Positions 11,787 through 24,087 of a stretch of 64,000 nucleotides of DNA are shown in pieces. The notes under the pieces were generated by a model. The model made no database searches, had not been told where the DNA came from, and saw only the letters and a list, made by a program, of their open reading frames with translations. Source of the stretch: Heterohyrax brucei (Eukaryota; Chordata; Mammalia; Hyracoidea; Procaviidae); NCBI GenBank assembly GCA_028571685.1, contig CM053141.1, positions 75,005,833 to 75,069,832 on the forward strand, written 5' to 3'. The translations under genes and the position numbers were made by a program. The number at the start of each line of letters is the position of its first letter. The stretch's first letter is position 1.

Positions 11787-12529
11787 CTCTTCCTCAGTTT
11801 CCTACAGCCAGGGGAAAAAAATAAATAAATAACATGACACAGATAGCAGTGAATGCTGACAACATTATAATAATGACAACATTACCAGCTTTAGTTATTC
11901 TAAGCTGCTCTTGGGCATTGTGGCTATTACAGCCCAAACCATTGGAAGCAGTACCTGAATTTCTATTCCAACTATTAAAATGTGTTCCTGTCATGCTCTC
12001 AGTTCTCAGGACAAACCTCTAGTTTACAGTCTAATCTACTTTTTAATTACTGACTTGATAACATGTAATCAGAGATCAGTTTGGATGCAGATTTTCCTAG
12101 GAATCGTCAGTCTTTTCCCCTTCTCTATAGATGGGAAGCAGGTGAGTTTCTGCTGCCCCCTTCTGGTGGTTTGGCTGCTGCAAATGCTGCAAAGTCAACA
12201 ATATTGGTTTACTTCCAGAGCTTCAAACTATTTGTTGTCCTTCAGGACCCGGCAGCCCCTACAAAAACATGATGCCCTTTCCAGTTGGCAGTTGAGACCC
12301 TGATGCTCCAATATCCCTTTTCTATTGATGGCCTTGGAGCAGATGGTGGCCAAGAAGGTTGGGGAACACAGCCTTGGAAACGTAAAGTAGATTCAGAATA
12401 CATTTTCCTATAGGATAGCAAGTACGGGGAAGGAATAGTAAGATGGTAAAATCTAGCATAGCCAATACTGGAGCTAAAATTTTACTGGGAACTGACCTAC
12501 TTTGCTCCAAGATTGTCCTAAGGGCCATT
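11787..12529. other. Unrecognised non-coding sequence
   Basis: No exon or named repeat seen. Short open frames on both strands lack any recognisable domain. Confidence 0.35.
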
Positions 12530-12700
12530 TTAAAACTCTTCTAAGACACAAGCACTGCTTTAATCCTTGTTTTATGGATGAGGAAACAGAGAGAACATAA
12601 ATAACTAAGTCATACAGCTAGTAAGCACATCTGGGGTTCAAATCCAGACAACCTGGCTCCAGAGTCCATGCTCTTACCGTTCACACTAAACTGCTTCTCA
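12530..12700 (+). mobile_element. MIR SINE
   Basis: Reads TTTATGGATGAGGAAACAGA, then CATACAGCTAGTAAGCACAT, GGGGTTCAAATCCAGACAAC and CTCCAGAGTCCATGCTCTTA, the diagnostic order of the ancient mammalian MIR core and flank. Confidence 0.85.
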
Positions 12701-14640
12701 AGAAGGAATAAATAAGAAAGACATAATTTTGAACAGCCAAAAGACAAAACATACTAAGGTAAGCACACCGGGAGAGAGAAAATTCTACAGAAGGATCAAA
12801 GCAAATAGAAATCACATTCAAACTGTAGAAACTAGAGCAAGTTTACAGATGTGGCAGAATTTGGAACAGTCCTTAAATGACAGATCATATTCCACTAGAA
12901 GGACACGGAGAAAGGGAATGACATATTCAGAGAACAGCAGTCCATTAGGCTGGAGTCTTTGCTTCAGAGTGCCACACATGTGAACTGTTATTACTATCAC
13001 CAAATGGAGGACTGAAATAATCTACACAGAAGAGACCAATCAAGTCCTCATTTTAACAAGTAATTTCTTCCTATCAGAACATCTGCCAGAGCATTTAACA
13101 GTGAAGGATAATGAGATTCATGTTTTGGTAGCATTCAGCACCGAGCCCTGTACCAGCTAGTGTAAAATAAATACACTTTGACATACTATAATGGAAGCAG
13201 CCCTGCAGCGGGAAGACCTGTCAGCACAGCTATGGAATGGTGACACCATTTGCCTTGAAACTGGCAATGTAATTAAAAGGAAGAATAGACTTCAAAATAT
13301 AAAATCTGTCCGGCAAAAACAAATGTAACTGAAATCTATGACAAAAACAGTAGCTGCCAAAAACATTGATGAGACTACGTCAGGTGTGTCTAGCTCCCAG
13401 ACCCGCCTGTGCTGAGGTGTACAGCATCCGGAAACGCTCAGAAACTTATGTGTCTTTGGCCTCAAAACTCATGACGCAATCAGCTAGAAATCCCCACACA
13501 GCTTTCTTCCCAAAGCTTCTGCTTATCTACTTCTCTCTCTCCCAAGCACTGTACCAGCTTCTGGGGAGATCTCTTTAATTACCTTTAAGTCAAACTGCCA
13601 CGTATAAAAAAGTCTAGTGAAGTCTCTGTTTAATAAATATAAGACTACAGTTCAGTCTTTTCCAGGGCCCTACAGCTACAGTTCCTGATACCTTCATCAT
13701 GACATCAGAGTCCTGACAGCAGCCACTAAGTTTTTTGGATCAAAGATCTACATACCACAGAAAAAGAATTTAGAATTTATTTTCAGACCGTAGTTTTTAG
13801 GTTTAATCCACAATGGATTCTACAGTCTTCAGAATGGGATTATTTTTGCCCTCTCCTTTTTAATCCCAGTTATACCCACGGTATCAAAACTACATGCTTC
13901 ACAGCAGTGTTCCTCTTGGAGCTGAGAAAGCAAGACGGGGTTCCAGCATTGAGGCCTCCACCAACTTCCACGGCAATGGTGGGGGCAGGTGCCACCCCCT
14001 TGGCTCACAGAGCCACCCCATCCAGCCTTCACCAGGCACTGCTGGTAGATGCCTGGGGAGATGGGCACTTCAGTGCTGCTGACAGAAGTTCTAGGAAAGT
14101 GTCAGTTTTATCAGCACACCTGGCTCGGAATTCCAAAGGTGAACGTATGTCATTTTTGTGTTTATGATGCTAGAACCGTTGGGGGCTTACTAGATCAAAT
14201 ACACCTTTTCTCAGGAACCAGCCTACTAGTGTTGCTGTTTGAGTGACAGTTTTGTGCTGGGTGTTCACTTGCATCCCACACATGAAGCCAAGTCCTCATA
14301 TGCTTCAGCAAATAGGCACCAGGGGTTGGCAGACAACAGACCTGGAGCCTAATGTAGCAGGTTGCCTACTTCAGCAGCCCAGGCACTAGCAATGGCTTTT
14401 ATGTTCAATGATCAGAGAAAGAAATCAAAAGAAAAATGGAAACTAATTATGAAATTCACATTTCAGTGGCAATAAAAGTTTCACTGTAACATACATTCAC
14501 AAAAATATGCACTTAGTGAGCCTTTCCAAGAATGATGACAGGAAAATGTCAAATACATATTCCACAAAAAATTAGTCCCCTGGAAAATGAGAGTGAATGA
14601 ACGTCCAACTAACACCAACAAATTTACCGAAAGTATTTAT
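12701..14640. other. Unrecognised, probably single-copy intronic DNA
   Basis: No exon with MRPS27-like coding potential and no clear repeat were found. 13900-14100 is GC-richer and encodes short overlapping chance frames. I looked here for MRPS27 exon 5 and did not find it. Confidence 0.35.
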
Positions 14641-14645
14641 CAACA

Positions 14646-14806
14646 GGAGGCTTGGTGGCATGGTGGTTAGAGGTCAGCTGCTAACCAGATGGTCTGTAGT
14701 TCAAATCTACCAGCTACTCCTTGGAAATTCTACAGAGTTCTGCTCAGTTCTATAGGGTTGCTATTAGTCCAAATTAACTTGACAGCAACAGGTTGGGTTT
14801 GGTTTT
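14646..14806 (+). mobile_element. AfroSINE
   Basis: GGTGGCATGGTGGTTAGAGG, then AGTTCAAATCTACCAG and CTATAGGGTTGCTATTAGTC, ending GGTTGGGTTTGGTTTT. TATTTATCAA before and TATTTACAAA after look like a decayed target-site duplication. Confidence 0.85.
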
Positions 14807-16099
14807 ATTTACAAATAAAATACTAAAAGGAGCCTGACCCCAAAAAGAGATAAAGAAACGCCTTTTCCCTTCTGTTATTTAATTTGTTATCCATTAGTTT
14901 GTTTGATATTTATAGTTGAGGTGGCCAAAACATCAGATGGACAGTTTTAGTGAATCAAGTTCCAAGTAAGAAGATAAACAAAGACTAGAACCTCACATTT
15001 TTAAAGCCTGAGACTTCTGGGGATAAGTCTGTGTCTGTATCAGTGAGACTCAGAAACAGAATTTTAAATTTGGAAGGTCAATTTCACTCAATCACAATAA
15101 AAAAAAAAAAATTAGAAAGTGCTTCAGGAGGTATCAAGGTTATTTGCTTATCTAGGAAGCTGATTTCAGAGTTCACTGACGAGATTCAAAATCACAGATC
15201 CAAGTGGGAACTAAACTGGTCGTAAAATCCAGAACATCTTACTTTTTCCTCCCATTCTGACTCCTTCAGAGTCTCTCCCATACCTTTTTCTTTTTTTTCC
15301 CATGATAGTCTGTTTTACTGTTGAATTTCTTTATAAGCTAGGTTTTCTCTGGGTCTAATGAACTTTATGCCCCTTTGTAGTAGTCGGTGAGCATATATAT
15401 TCTATTACCCAGACTGCCTCACAAAAAGTTAGTTCAAAATATACACAGGTCTGTCCACTGAGCCTCTGAACTTGAAGTCAGGCCTTTTAGACTTGTTACA
15501 GGGCTGTGAGGAAACTGCTTAGTCTTCCTAGGCCTCATTTTCCCCTATTCTGAAAGTTGACAGATCTCTGACAATACCTAGCACCGGGACTAGAGGAAGA
15601 CCTAACTAATGGATATGTTTTGGCAGCTGTTCTCACAATAAAGGTCTGTGGTATTCCTCACATAGCCCAAGTGTGGTCGGTAATCATAACATGCAATGCA
15701 GCAAACTTAGAAATGTGTATGTGTATCATGGAAAGCAAAATTCACCTTCCTGATAATCTTCTAAGTATACTTCCACTGCAATATTTCTAAAAATAGACCA
15801 TTTCTCCATTGGAGAGGTTCAATTTTCAGTTATCTTTGACTCTCTGTTTTCTGTCTTTACATACAACTTGTCATCAATCCTGTTGATTGATTTTTCCCCT
15901 CCTTTGTAAAATATCTATTTCTCTTCATTTCACTCTCAACTGCCATAGGACAGGCCTTTCATTACTTCATGCACTGACAATTTACCCCTAACACTTATCC
16001 CTTTCAATTCAAAATCCATCCTGTCATTTACCATCCTGACATACTTCTATTACAAAACACTTCTCATGAATCTGCCAATAACCACGTGTCTTGAAGAGC
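14807..16099. other. Mostly unrecognised; weak MIR fragment near 15515-15640
   Basis: CTTAGTCTTCCTAGGCCTCA with CTAGCACCGGGAC near 15520-15595 resembles the middle and end of a MIR. Nothing else supported. Confidence 0.3.
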
Positions 16100-16700
16100 T
16101 TCAAAAAATTTTTAATAAATAGCAAACACCCATAATATAAAATTCAACAAGTACAAAAAGATAATTCAGTAAAAAGTCACCTGATCTCTTCCCTAGAGGA
16201 AACCAAAGTTGTTTTTGTATGAATATTAAGTTTTTGTATTTAAATATGCATTATTACATAGATACTCTATGAACTATGTGTCTACAGATACACAAACACA
16301 TGTACATTCATAAACACATCACACAGACACATCTATACAAATACAACACAGTGGTAATACACTATACAAAATTCTTCACTTTGCTTCTTTCGCTTAACAC
16401 ATTTTATATCTTGTTCTACATGAAATACAAACACAAATAAAGGCTGTCTCATTCCTGTCAATCACTGTATAGTATTCCACTGTATGTCTGTAGAATAATT
16501 AATTTAACCAGGCCTCTACTGATGGGCATAATTTTTTACTTTAGCAACTGATATCTTTGTTCACATGTGTAAGTATATTAAGAGGCTCAATTCCTAGAGG
16601 TGGAATTATTGGGTCAAAGGATACGTGCATCTATAATTTTGATAGATGTAGCCGACGTTCTCTCCACAGAAAGTGAACTAATTTATACATCCGTTAGCAA
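16100..16700 (-). mobile_element. Old L1 fragment, antisense
   Basis: The plus strand carries TGTATAGTATTCCACTGTATG near 16467, then CAGGCCTCTACTGATGGGCA, then CCTAGAGGTGGAATTATTGG and CAAAGGATACGTGCAT. These are the antisense words of the L1M ORF2/3' region also seen at 2080-2240. Decayed. Confidence 0.6.
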
Positions 16701-17990
16701 GGTGTGATACAGATTTCAAACTCTCACTTCTCTCCTGCCTGCACTTTATTCCCAATATAACCTGACTACCTTATTTCTTACTACTTTGTTGAGAAGTCTT
16801 ATTCTCTCTGGTTAGAGCACACTCCTTGAAGCCAGTTCTTGCCCTGCTCTTCTAACTGCTATACTGCTTGTTTCATCTTGAACACTTACTCTTATTTTCT
16901 CTACTCATCCAATCTTCAAGGCCATCTCAAGGTCTATCTCTTTTATGAGTGTCAGCTGATAATGACATCAGTTCTTCCTTTCTTAGCCTTTCCATCCAAA
17001 GCAGGTTTTATCTAAAACACACACTGTGGTACATAAACGAAATCAGTTTGCCCATTGATTATATCTTGGGGTTTTGTTGATCTTGAATTGTTTCAGATAT
17101 CTAGTTACCTAAACCACACTGTAGTGAATATAAGCACACTAAAGTTCTAGTGAATTAAAAAATACTTTTCTTAAGCCTTCTATATAGGCTTCAGAACTTT
17201 CCTTATAAACAGAGCTGACAATCATGTCTTACAGACATGAAATCTATCCTAATTTACTTCTATCTTAAATTCTGCTGAAGCAGTTCAAATGGACCTTCAG
17301 GGAAAAAGAAAGATTACCAACTTTCACAAAATCACTCTTATTTCATATTACTTACAATCTTCCCTCTTAGTTTTCCTGTTTCCAGATGTATGCTAAGCAG
17401 TCAACACACACTTGCTGAACTGATCTTGCTTCTACTTTCCCTAAATAATGTATTATTTATGTATATGTACATTAGAAGATACTCCCATCCACATATACAC
17501 ACAAACCAGAAGAGAACTGGACCCAGTGAAAGATCTCAGCCATGTGGGCTAGGTAAAAAAAAGTTTTAATGAGTTTGACAAGCTATTAAGTTTGTATTTG
17601 TAATTATTAAAATGGAAGGTCATTTAGTGGTAGAACCTACTGAAGCATGCTGTGATGTTCCTAGAACTTTTTAAAGCAAATTTAATTATTGTGATATTTG
17701 TAAATAAAATATAGGAAATAAAAGTTGCCTAAATTTTGGTTTGGATTTTAAAATTTTTTACTGTGATTCACCCTTCTACTATAGTTTTTTTTGACAGACA
17801 GTTAAAAATTTAACATTTTTCCTAGATTTTTTTGGTCACTCGTTATACTGAAAAACAAATGCACTTTTTCTAAAAAATAAAACCATCAAAACAAATTTGA
17901 GCAAAATATGTCAATTTTGTAATTATTTAATGTTGTATAGAAACTGCAGTGTGCCTAACAAATTAATAAGCAGACAATATCCAGAGTTGT
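16701..17990. other. Unrecognised AT-rich sequence
   Basis: Long AT-rich tracts (17690-17900) and no exon. No repeat family recognised. Confidence 0.35.
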
Positions 17991-18330
17991 TTGGTGATGT
18001 TAATAGGGAAAGCACTCGGTTGCTAACTGAAAGGCTGCAGGTTCAATTCCACCCAGAGGCACCAAAACCAAATTCATAAACCAAAACTACTGCCATAAAG
18101 TGTCCAAGAAATGTCTGGTGACTCAAACTACCAATCTCTTGGTTAGCAGTCACAACATTTACCTATTATGCCACCAGGGTTTCATCAGACAAAAGGCCTA
18201 GTAATTTATTTCCAAAACAACCAGTCACTGAAGATACTATACAGTACAAGTTTATTCTGACACACATGAAGTCACTATGGAATGAACACAACTTGACCAT
18301 GAGCAGAAATCAACTTGACATCAACAGTAA
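17991..18330 (+). mobile_element. AfroSINE split by a second SINE
   Basis: The left half at 17991-18065 has a tRNA-like head (AAGCACTCGGTTGCTAACTG, GGTTCAATTCCACCCAGAGG). The matching right half is at about 18190-18330 (AAGGCCTAGTAATTTATTTCC, TTCTGACACACATGAAGTCAC, then ATCAACTTGACATCAACAG). Together they make one copy of the subfamily whose middle reads GGCCTGGTGATCTACTTCC. The interruption is another SINE on the opposite strand. Confidence 0.7.
18072..18185 (-). mobile_element. AfroSINE head, nested, antisense
   Basis: Plus strand reads CTTGGTTAGCAGTCACAACA, then CCTATTATGCCACCAGGGTTTC, the reverse of the SINE head. The middle is largely missing. It splits the older copy at 17991-18330. 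Confidence 0.65.
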
Positions 18331-19165
18331 ATAGTATCCAGAGAACTTACATATTGTAGGAATTTTTCTTTTAGTCAAATTTGTTGCACTGTTAGTATGA
18401 ATTGTCAATAGTTTTTCTTCAATATGATTCACTGAAACAAAATCTTCCTACGTGATGCCTTAACCAAAACTTCATATTATCTTATGATCTTTCAATCTAG
18501 TGGTAATAATACTACGATAATCAGCATGTCATATCATTCTAGATTATCCCTAACAAGGTAAAGAGTCAAAAATATTTCAAGAAAGCTGATGAACTGAAGT
18601 ATACATATGACTCAGCTTTAGAATGCTTTTTCCTTCTTTGTTTTGATTGAATACAGATGCACTCTGTATTCCAGGAACGCACATGACTTAACGAATCAGA
18701 GCTGCACTAAAAGACCTCATTTAAGAGAAGCTAACAGCAATGAGTTTCTCTCTCCATCTTGCTACACTTGGCTCAGAAGAGATGGAGGCAGTTGGGTGCA
18801 TTCTCTCATAAGCTTGCTATCTTTCTTGCTTCCTTTTCCCATACTCAGGAAGTGTCTGGTTTAAATGACCCTCCCTTATAATTTCAGCTAAAGTAACGAC
18901 AAAGTTGCCAACTAGGTCAATGAAAGACTTTATTGAGAGGAACATGAGGATGTCAACAGGTCACTGAAGAGGAGACACCTAAATCAAAGATTTAGTACAA
19001 TCTGTTTCCAGGAATTAAGAACTGAAAATGTCTATCTAGTCGTAGTTCTTCAGTGGGGGACACAATATAAAGCCAATAAACTATAGCTTTGACTATACCA
19101 TTATTTTTAAAACAGGTAAGCATTAGCTTGCAAGACAACCAAAATTAAATCTGCCAGCCACATGT
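18331..19165. other. Unrecognised non-coding sequence
   Basis: No exon or repeat recognised. Confidence 0.35.
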
Positions 19166-19950
19166 TTTTTCTGTACTGTCCTCCTCCCAAGGAAGAAACA
19201 TGGTCCAAAAACAGAACCCACATACAAACACCTGATTTTCAACAACAGGAATTCAATAAAGTTCAAATCCTAACTTTCAAATGGTGTTCAAACAAATAGA
19301 TACTCTTATGCAAAAAAAAAAATTAACTTTGATTCTTACTTTGTACCATACACAAAAAATAACTCAAAATGGATCATATTCTTACTGTAAAACCTTAAAC
19401 AATAAAACTTCTAAAAGAAAACAATGGAGGGAATCTTATGGCATTGGATGAGGCACAGATTTCTTAAGACAATAAAAATTTGCTCAATAAAAGAAATTAC
19501 TGATAAGTTTAACTTTATAAAAAATAAAAAACTGCTCTTTGAAAAGCATCTTTTAGAGAATGAAAAGACAAACCACAGACTGTGAAAAAAATAATTCTGA
19601 AAATACAATAATAAGAAAACAAACAACTCATTATAAAACAGGCAAAAGATGTGAACAGATACTTCAACAACTAAGATATACAGATGGCAGATAACCACAC
19701 GAAAAGATGCTCAACTTTTTTAGTTATTAAGAAAGCGCACATGAAAACCACAATGAAACACCACTAAACACCAATTAGAATGGCTAAGCATGTTGGCAAA
19801 ATGTTGAGGAACTGGAACTAATGCTGGAAATATAAAATGGCATCACCACTTTAGAAAACAATTTGGTAGTTTCTGAAAAAGTTAAATACATACAAACCCT
19901 ATGCTCCAGCTATTCCACTCCTACATATTTACCCCCAAACAGTAAAAAGC
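19166..19950 (+). mobile_element. Old L1 fragment (L1M-like ORF2 3' part)
   Basis: Reads as decayed L1 ORF2 sense: CCTAACTTTCAAATGGTG, TACCATACACAAAAAATAACTC, AAAACAGGCAAAAGATGTGAAC near 19640, ACACCAATTAGAATGGCTAA near 19767 and GCTCCAGCTATTCCACTCCT near 19903. It is much more diverged than the L1 at 4.6-11.8 kb. Confidence 0.8.
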
Positions 19951-21763
19951 ATACAGTGTTCCCAGTAGCATGAAATAATACAGACTCCTGGGACAGGAGA
20001 CTCTCAGGGTCCCATTCATCACACCAGAGAAAATTTTGGTTGGAGTGTTTGAGCCAAAAGTAGGAAAACTCCTTTTCACTCCCACACCTCTATTGTGACC
20101 AAGATCCGTGCTGAAACACCAAGACCAGTTGGAAGACAAGTGCAAAGTTTGAAGGAAGGAGGCTAAGAATTCTAATTCTCATCACAAAACTCCCATGGGT
20201 CTTTGGCAAGGCATGAATGAATTATGCCCTTGACAATCTGCTATTCTCCAGTAAATAGTCATTAACAATAACACTATCTCCCAGGTCTGTGGTACAAATC
20301 AGCAAAGAACTAAATAAAGTATTTGGAAATGTTAAAGTATTGAAGCGTTACTTAAAAAAAAACAAAAAACAAACAACTCTAACCATCATTTATTTCCCAT
20401 TGGGCTCTTATTCTTTTCTTAATAACATTCAAATGTGATGAGATCCAGAAATATGCTCACAGAGAAATTTAAGATTTCCTTTCATTGCTGTAAAACATAA
20501 TGTCTCTGGCCTCAAAGGAAAATAACTACTGTTTAAACTCCAATATGCTGTTCCCTCCTAATAAATTCTTGCCTCTCCCCCTCCCTGCAGGCAGAAATAG
20601 ATTCCTACAACATAGGTCTGGGGAGTGATGCTCTCATCTTCCAAAAACCATTGGGATATTTTTTGCTTATTGAAAAATAGAGCTATTTTAGTCCTCCCTT
20701 TTCAGGCTGGCTGCCAGCTGGGACCTGGAGACATGCAGGCTGCCATCTGCCTTACCCTAGCTGTTCCTGACCTACCATCCGCCTCCAACCAGGGATGCCT
20801 GGTATCTGCCAGGTCAGCTAAGCAACAGAGGAAAGATGCTGCAGGCCACGGCTAAGCACAGACAAATGTGTTGGCAGCATTCAGCCTGCCATGCCACCTT
20901 GACTTTTCCCCATTACCAGGTGGCACGCCATTCTCCACAACACAGAGAGCTGTATTCTGAGAAAAACAGACCTTCTCATGGAACTCTGCAAGGAGTTTCT
21001 TCTTATTGTATGACAATTAATTCACCATTCCTCCCATTTTTGCTAAAAATTAAAGGATTCTTTAAAAAAGTATTACCTTTTTACTATACAGACTACACGT
21101 TGTATGTGTTACAGATCTCTTATTATTTATCCTTCAGCAATTACCATTATGTTCCAGATTAAATAATCAGTTCTGATTATTGATGCTCTTATAAAAAAAG
21201 GGAGCAGGTTTAATTTCATGCATCTCTAAACTGCAATGGTTCCAAAATGATTTGAAAGCCTAAATAACCCTGTAAAAACGTAATTTGCAAACATCTTCCA
21301 TGAAGATGAGGATAACACACGGAGAAAAGAAATGTTTATGGCCTAAGTTTACACTATATTAATGCAGCAATCAAATACTAATACAGGAATTGTGAATGCC
21401 TATTATAACCACGAAAATAATGGCTCTTATTGATGCCATGATTTTACTGGCAACAAATTAGACCCAGAGCTGCCTCGGGGCCCACTTGTCTGCATGTGTA
21501 CAGCACTCACTGACTTAAGGAGTCCCAGCTCAGAATTAACGATGAAACAGGCTGGCAAAGAGACACCGATAAAATCAAACTATACATAAGCTTCCACTTT
21601 ATTCACTATAAAATAACACTGTCCTCAAGCAGGCAAATTCCAAAGCTAAATCTATCCTAATAGGAAAAGCTAAGATCATGGTTCCTAAAATAAACATACG
21701 ACAGAAGCAAGGGATGGAGACATCTTCAAATAACAAACCTAAAAAGCAAGTGTGCAAGTGAGT

Positions 21764-21799
21764 GTATGTATGTGTGTGTGTGTGTGTACATGTGTGTAT
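21764..21799. repeat. (TG)n microsatellite
   Basis: Imperfect TG/TATG run interrupted by ACA. Purely descriptive. Confidence 0.85.
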
Positions 21800-22634
21800 C
21801 ACCTTTTGTTCTAACATGGGGGACAGGAGCAGAAAGGAAATGTTTACACTGTATATCTTAGTCTGAATTTTAAAGATGTAAATGCATTTCACATTCAAAA
21901 AATTAAACTATAAAATACATTTATGATCACACATATATGTCTGTATATGCACACACTAATCATGGGAAGAAGAGTCAGGAAACAGTTATCTTCAGAGGGG
22001 AATAAGTAAGACTGGGAATATGATTTGAAAAAAAAGAAAGACCTATTTTTCAATAGCCAACTTTTCAATGTTTGTTTTTTTTATGGTTTGGAAATTTTAA
22101 ATCATGCACCTGAATTACTTTCCCACTATAAAACAAAAACTGACAGTTTAAGAATATTATTTAAGGTTAAAAGAAAATGCTGAACAAAATAAGTAACGAA
22201 ACTGAGGGGCGAGAGAAGAGACGCAGCAATGAGTTTATGTGCACCAGAATGCATTTTGTACAGCAAGGCAGCAACTGATACTATCTAAAGACCTAACAGA
22301 GACAGTCCATCAAAGATAGTACTATGTACACTGATAAGACTCATGGTGATAATAATTAAAAGAACAAAAAAATCAGAAGAATTTTAAATAGTCTTTCAGC
22401 TAAATGGGGTTGAAAATTAAAGAATGGGAAAGAGTAACTTCTTTTCAATAGCACTTTTTCTTTACCGTTTTAGTTCTTTTGCATGTATTTGTATAGGGTT
22501 TATAATTTAAATAACCATCTTGATAAAAACAAAATACATGAACTTAAAAACCTACCACTGAAATTGGTTTACAAAAATATACAGTAGTGTGAAATGGAAA
22601 CAGATTTTTGTTAGATTTTAATATTAGTTAAAAT

Positions 22635-22650
22635 GTATATATATATATAT
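22635..22650. repeat. (TA)n short run
   Basis: GTATATATATATATAT just upstream of the duplicated segment that starts at 22673. Confidence 0.8.
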
Positions 22651-22672
22651 GTATCTCTTACATTCTTAGTTG

Positions 22673-23003
22673 GCACAAAGTCATAACAACATGTATTTAA
22701 CGGCTGGGGTAACGAATGATATCGTGTTATCACATAGTATTTTATTCCTCTCCTTCTTACCTTCCACTGATATCAAACAGGCTGCATTTAATAAGACTTC
22801 TTTCATTTCATTCTAGCCAGAACAAAGATTGTACAAAAGGTCTATATTACGCGACCTCAAGATTTAGCCATGGTATTCACTGTAGTCAGTAAACAATATA
22901 ATTTCCAGGGCAAATGAAAAATGTCTATTTATTTTTTCCCTATCTTTTCTTACTCTCTGCTAGTAATCCATTATTAATGTGTTTCATGAAGAAACAGTGC
23001 AAC
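22673..23003 (+). repeat. Duplicated segment, copy A
   Basis: This segment starts GCACAAAGTCATAACAA and ends GAAGAAACAGTGCAAC. It recurs in direct orientation at 24573-24911 with few changes, including long identical stretches such as CATTTCATTCTAGCCAGAAC and CACTGTAGTCAGTAAACAA. The two copies flank MRPS27 exon 4. Copy A has no recognisable repeat boundaries, so it is probably the source. Confidence 0.9.
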
Positions 23004-23205
23004 TATATTAGAACAAAGAAACCTATTTAGTCAACTAATCTTATCACTGAAATTTTAGTTTCTTTTTTTTTTTTTTAAGGAACCTTGACTCAAAAGTTTA
23101 ACATAGTTGGTCAAAAACTTTATAATAGGAAATATGATTGCAATTTGTGAATTTCTCTAAGAAGCTTAAATATATGAAAAAATTAACAATCTGCTACAAG
23201 GTAGG

Positions 23206-23228
23206 GTCAACGGCACTCGGCTCGGCGG
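23206..23228 (+). mobile_element. Ultra-short RTE/SINE-tail insertion
   Basis: A 23-bp insert (GTCAACGGCACTCGGCTCGG and three more bases) lies between perfect 12-bp copies of CTACAAGGTAGG at 23194-23205 and 23229-23240. The insert resembles only the last bases of the AfroSINE/RTE tail. I read it as an extremely 5'-truncated retrotransposition event. Confidence 0.65.
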
Positions 23229-23240
23229 CTACAAGGTAGG

Positions 23241-24028
23241 AGTATTAAAATAGAAATAAAGGTGGAACATGTAAGATAAAACGAACAAAACTAAAAAATA
23301 CAATAATTTACGCCAGAATTAAATGTAGAACTCTTAATTATATCAACACTAACTGCTCTCCCCCATTAAGATAGCAGCTTTACCACATTCCTGATAAAAG
23401 AACACAGATATTTAATATTTTAAATTCCATTTTATAGCAAAGAAAGAGAAGCTAAAAGATAAACGGCAGGGCAAAGACAAGGTAAATGGATATTTATCAA
23501 AAATGAACAGTCAAAGGTCTTCTTACTAAAGCAGAAGCTTCAAAATGCAAAAAAATCATTGAAAAGTGCCGAGGAGTAACTGAACAAGTTGTTAGCAAGT
23601 CAAAAAAAATCTGAACTTAAATGATTCTTAGAGATCTTTCTACACATAAGGAAAATGAAGTCGAAGAGTGGAATGACTTTTCTAAAGCCACATGACTAGA
23701 GTGAAAGAGAAAAGCACCAGGACAATTTCTCCTGATTCCTAGTTCAGTAATTCTGAAAGAACAGCATACTCACTGGACAGCCAGGAGATACAAGAAAAAG
23801 GCAGGGACAAAGTTTTCATAGCTGACTATAGAAAACACTCCTCTGGCTAGCCCTTCCTTGAAACACGTGTCAAAACTGAGGAGAACTTTAAATAAAAATA
23901 AAGCATGGAAGCAAAGGTTTTCTGATTTTTACATATTTAGTCATTAATATTGTAACCAGCAAGACGCAGATAACTGTTTCCAAAGATCCTTGTTATGACT
24001 ATCCAACTGAATGAAACAGAAAACTTAC
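23241..24028. other. MRPS27 intron 4 proximal part
   Basis: Directly downstream (minus strand) of exon 4. A MIR-like piece (GAAAATGAAGTCGAAGAGTG, then CCACATGACTAG) lies near 23650-23700. No exon 5 recognised. Confidence 0.4.
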
Positions 24029-24087
24029 TTGTAAAGGTAATATTCTGCATGGTCTATCTCTTCTCGAGAAGAAATGTTGTCCACAAA
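24029..24087 (-). CDS. MRPS27: MRPS27 coding exon 4
   Basis: Minus-strand exon of 59 nt encoding FVDNISSREEIDHAEYYLY plus two bases. This matches the MRPS27 segment that leads into the pentatricopeptide-repeat-like helices. The acceptor is CTTTTAG before TTTGTGG and the donor is CAA/GTAAGT. It enters in phase 0, joining exon 3 exactly, and leaves in phase 2. Its length is not a multiple of three, so skipping or duplicating it would shift the frame. It is flanked by two direct copies of a segment of about 335 bp (22673-23003 and 24573-24911). Identification rests on recall of the human protein and on phase agreement. The following exon was not found in the window. Confidence 0.92.

Larger units (their letters stand above)
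19951..22672. other. Intronic sequence with short tandem repeats, no gene seen
   Basis: Contains a TG-rich microsatellite at 21764-21799 and a TA run at 22635-22650. 20690-20930 is GC-richer but not recognised. Open frames are short and without domains. Confidence 0.4.

Noticed and set aside
13829-14246. Overlapping small frames on both strands in a GC-richer stretch
   Set aside because: No recognisable protein, and frames overlap on opposite strands as expected by chance.
17991-18065. Functional tRNA gene suggested by tRNA-like B-box
   Set aside because: The tRNA-like heads belong to AfroSINEs: no acceptor stem pairing was evident and the same head recurs with SINE tails.
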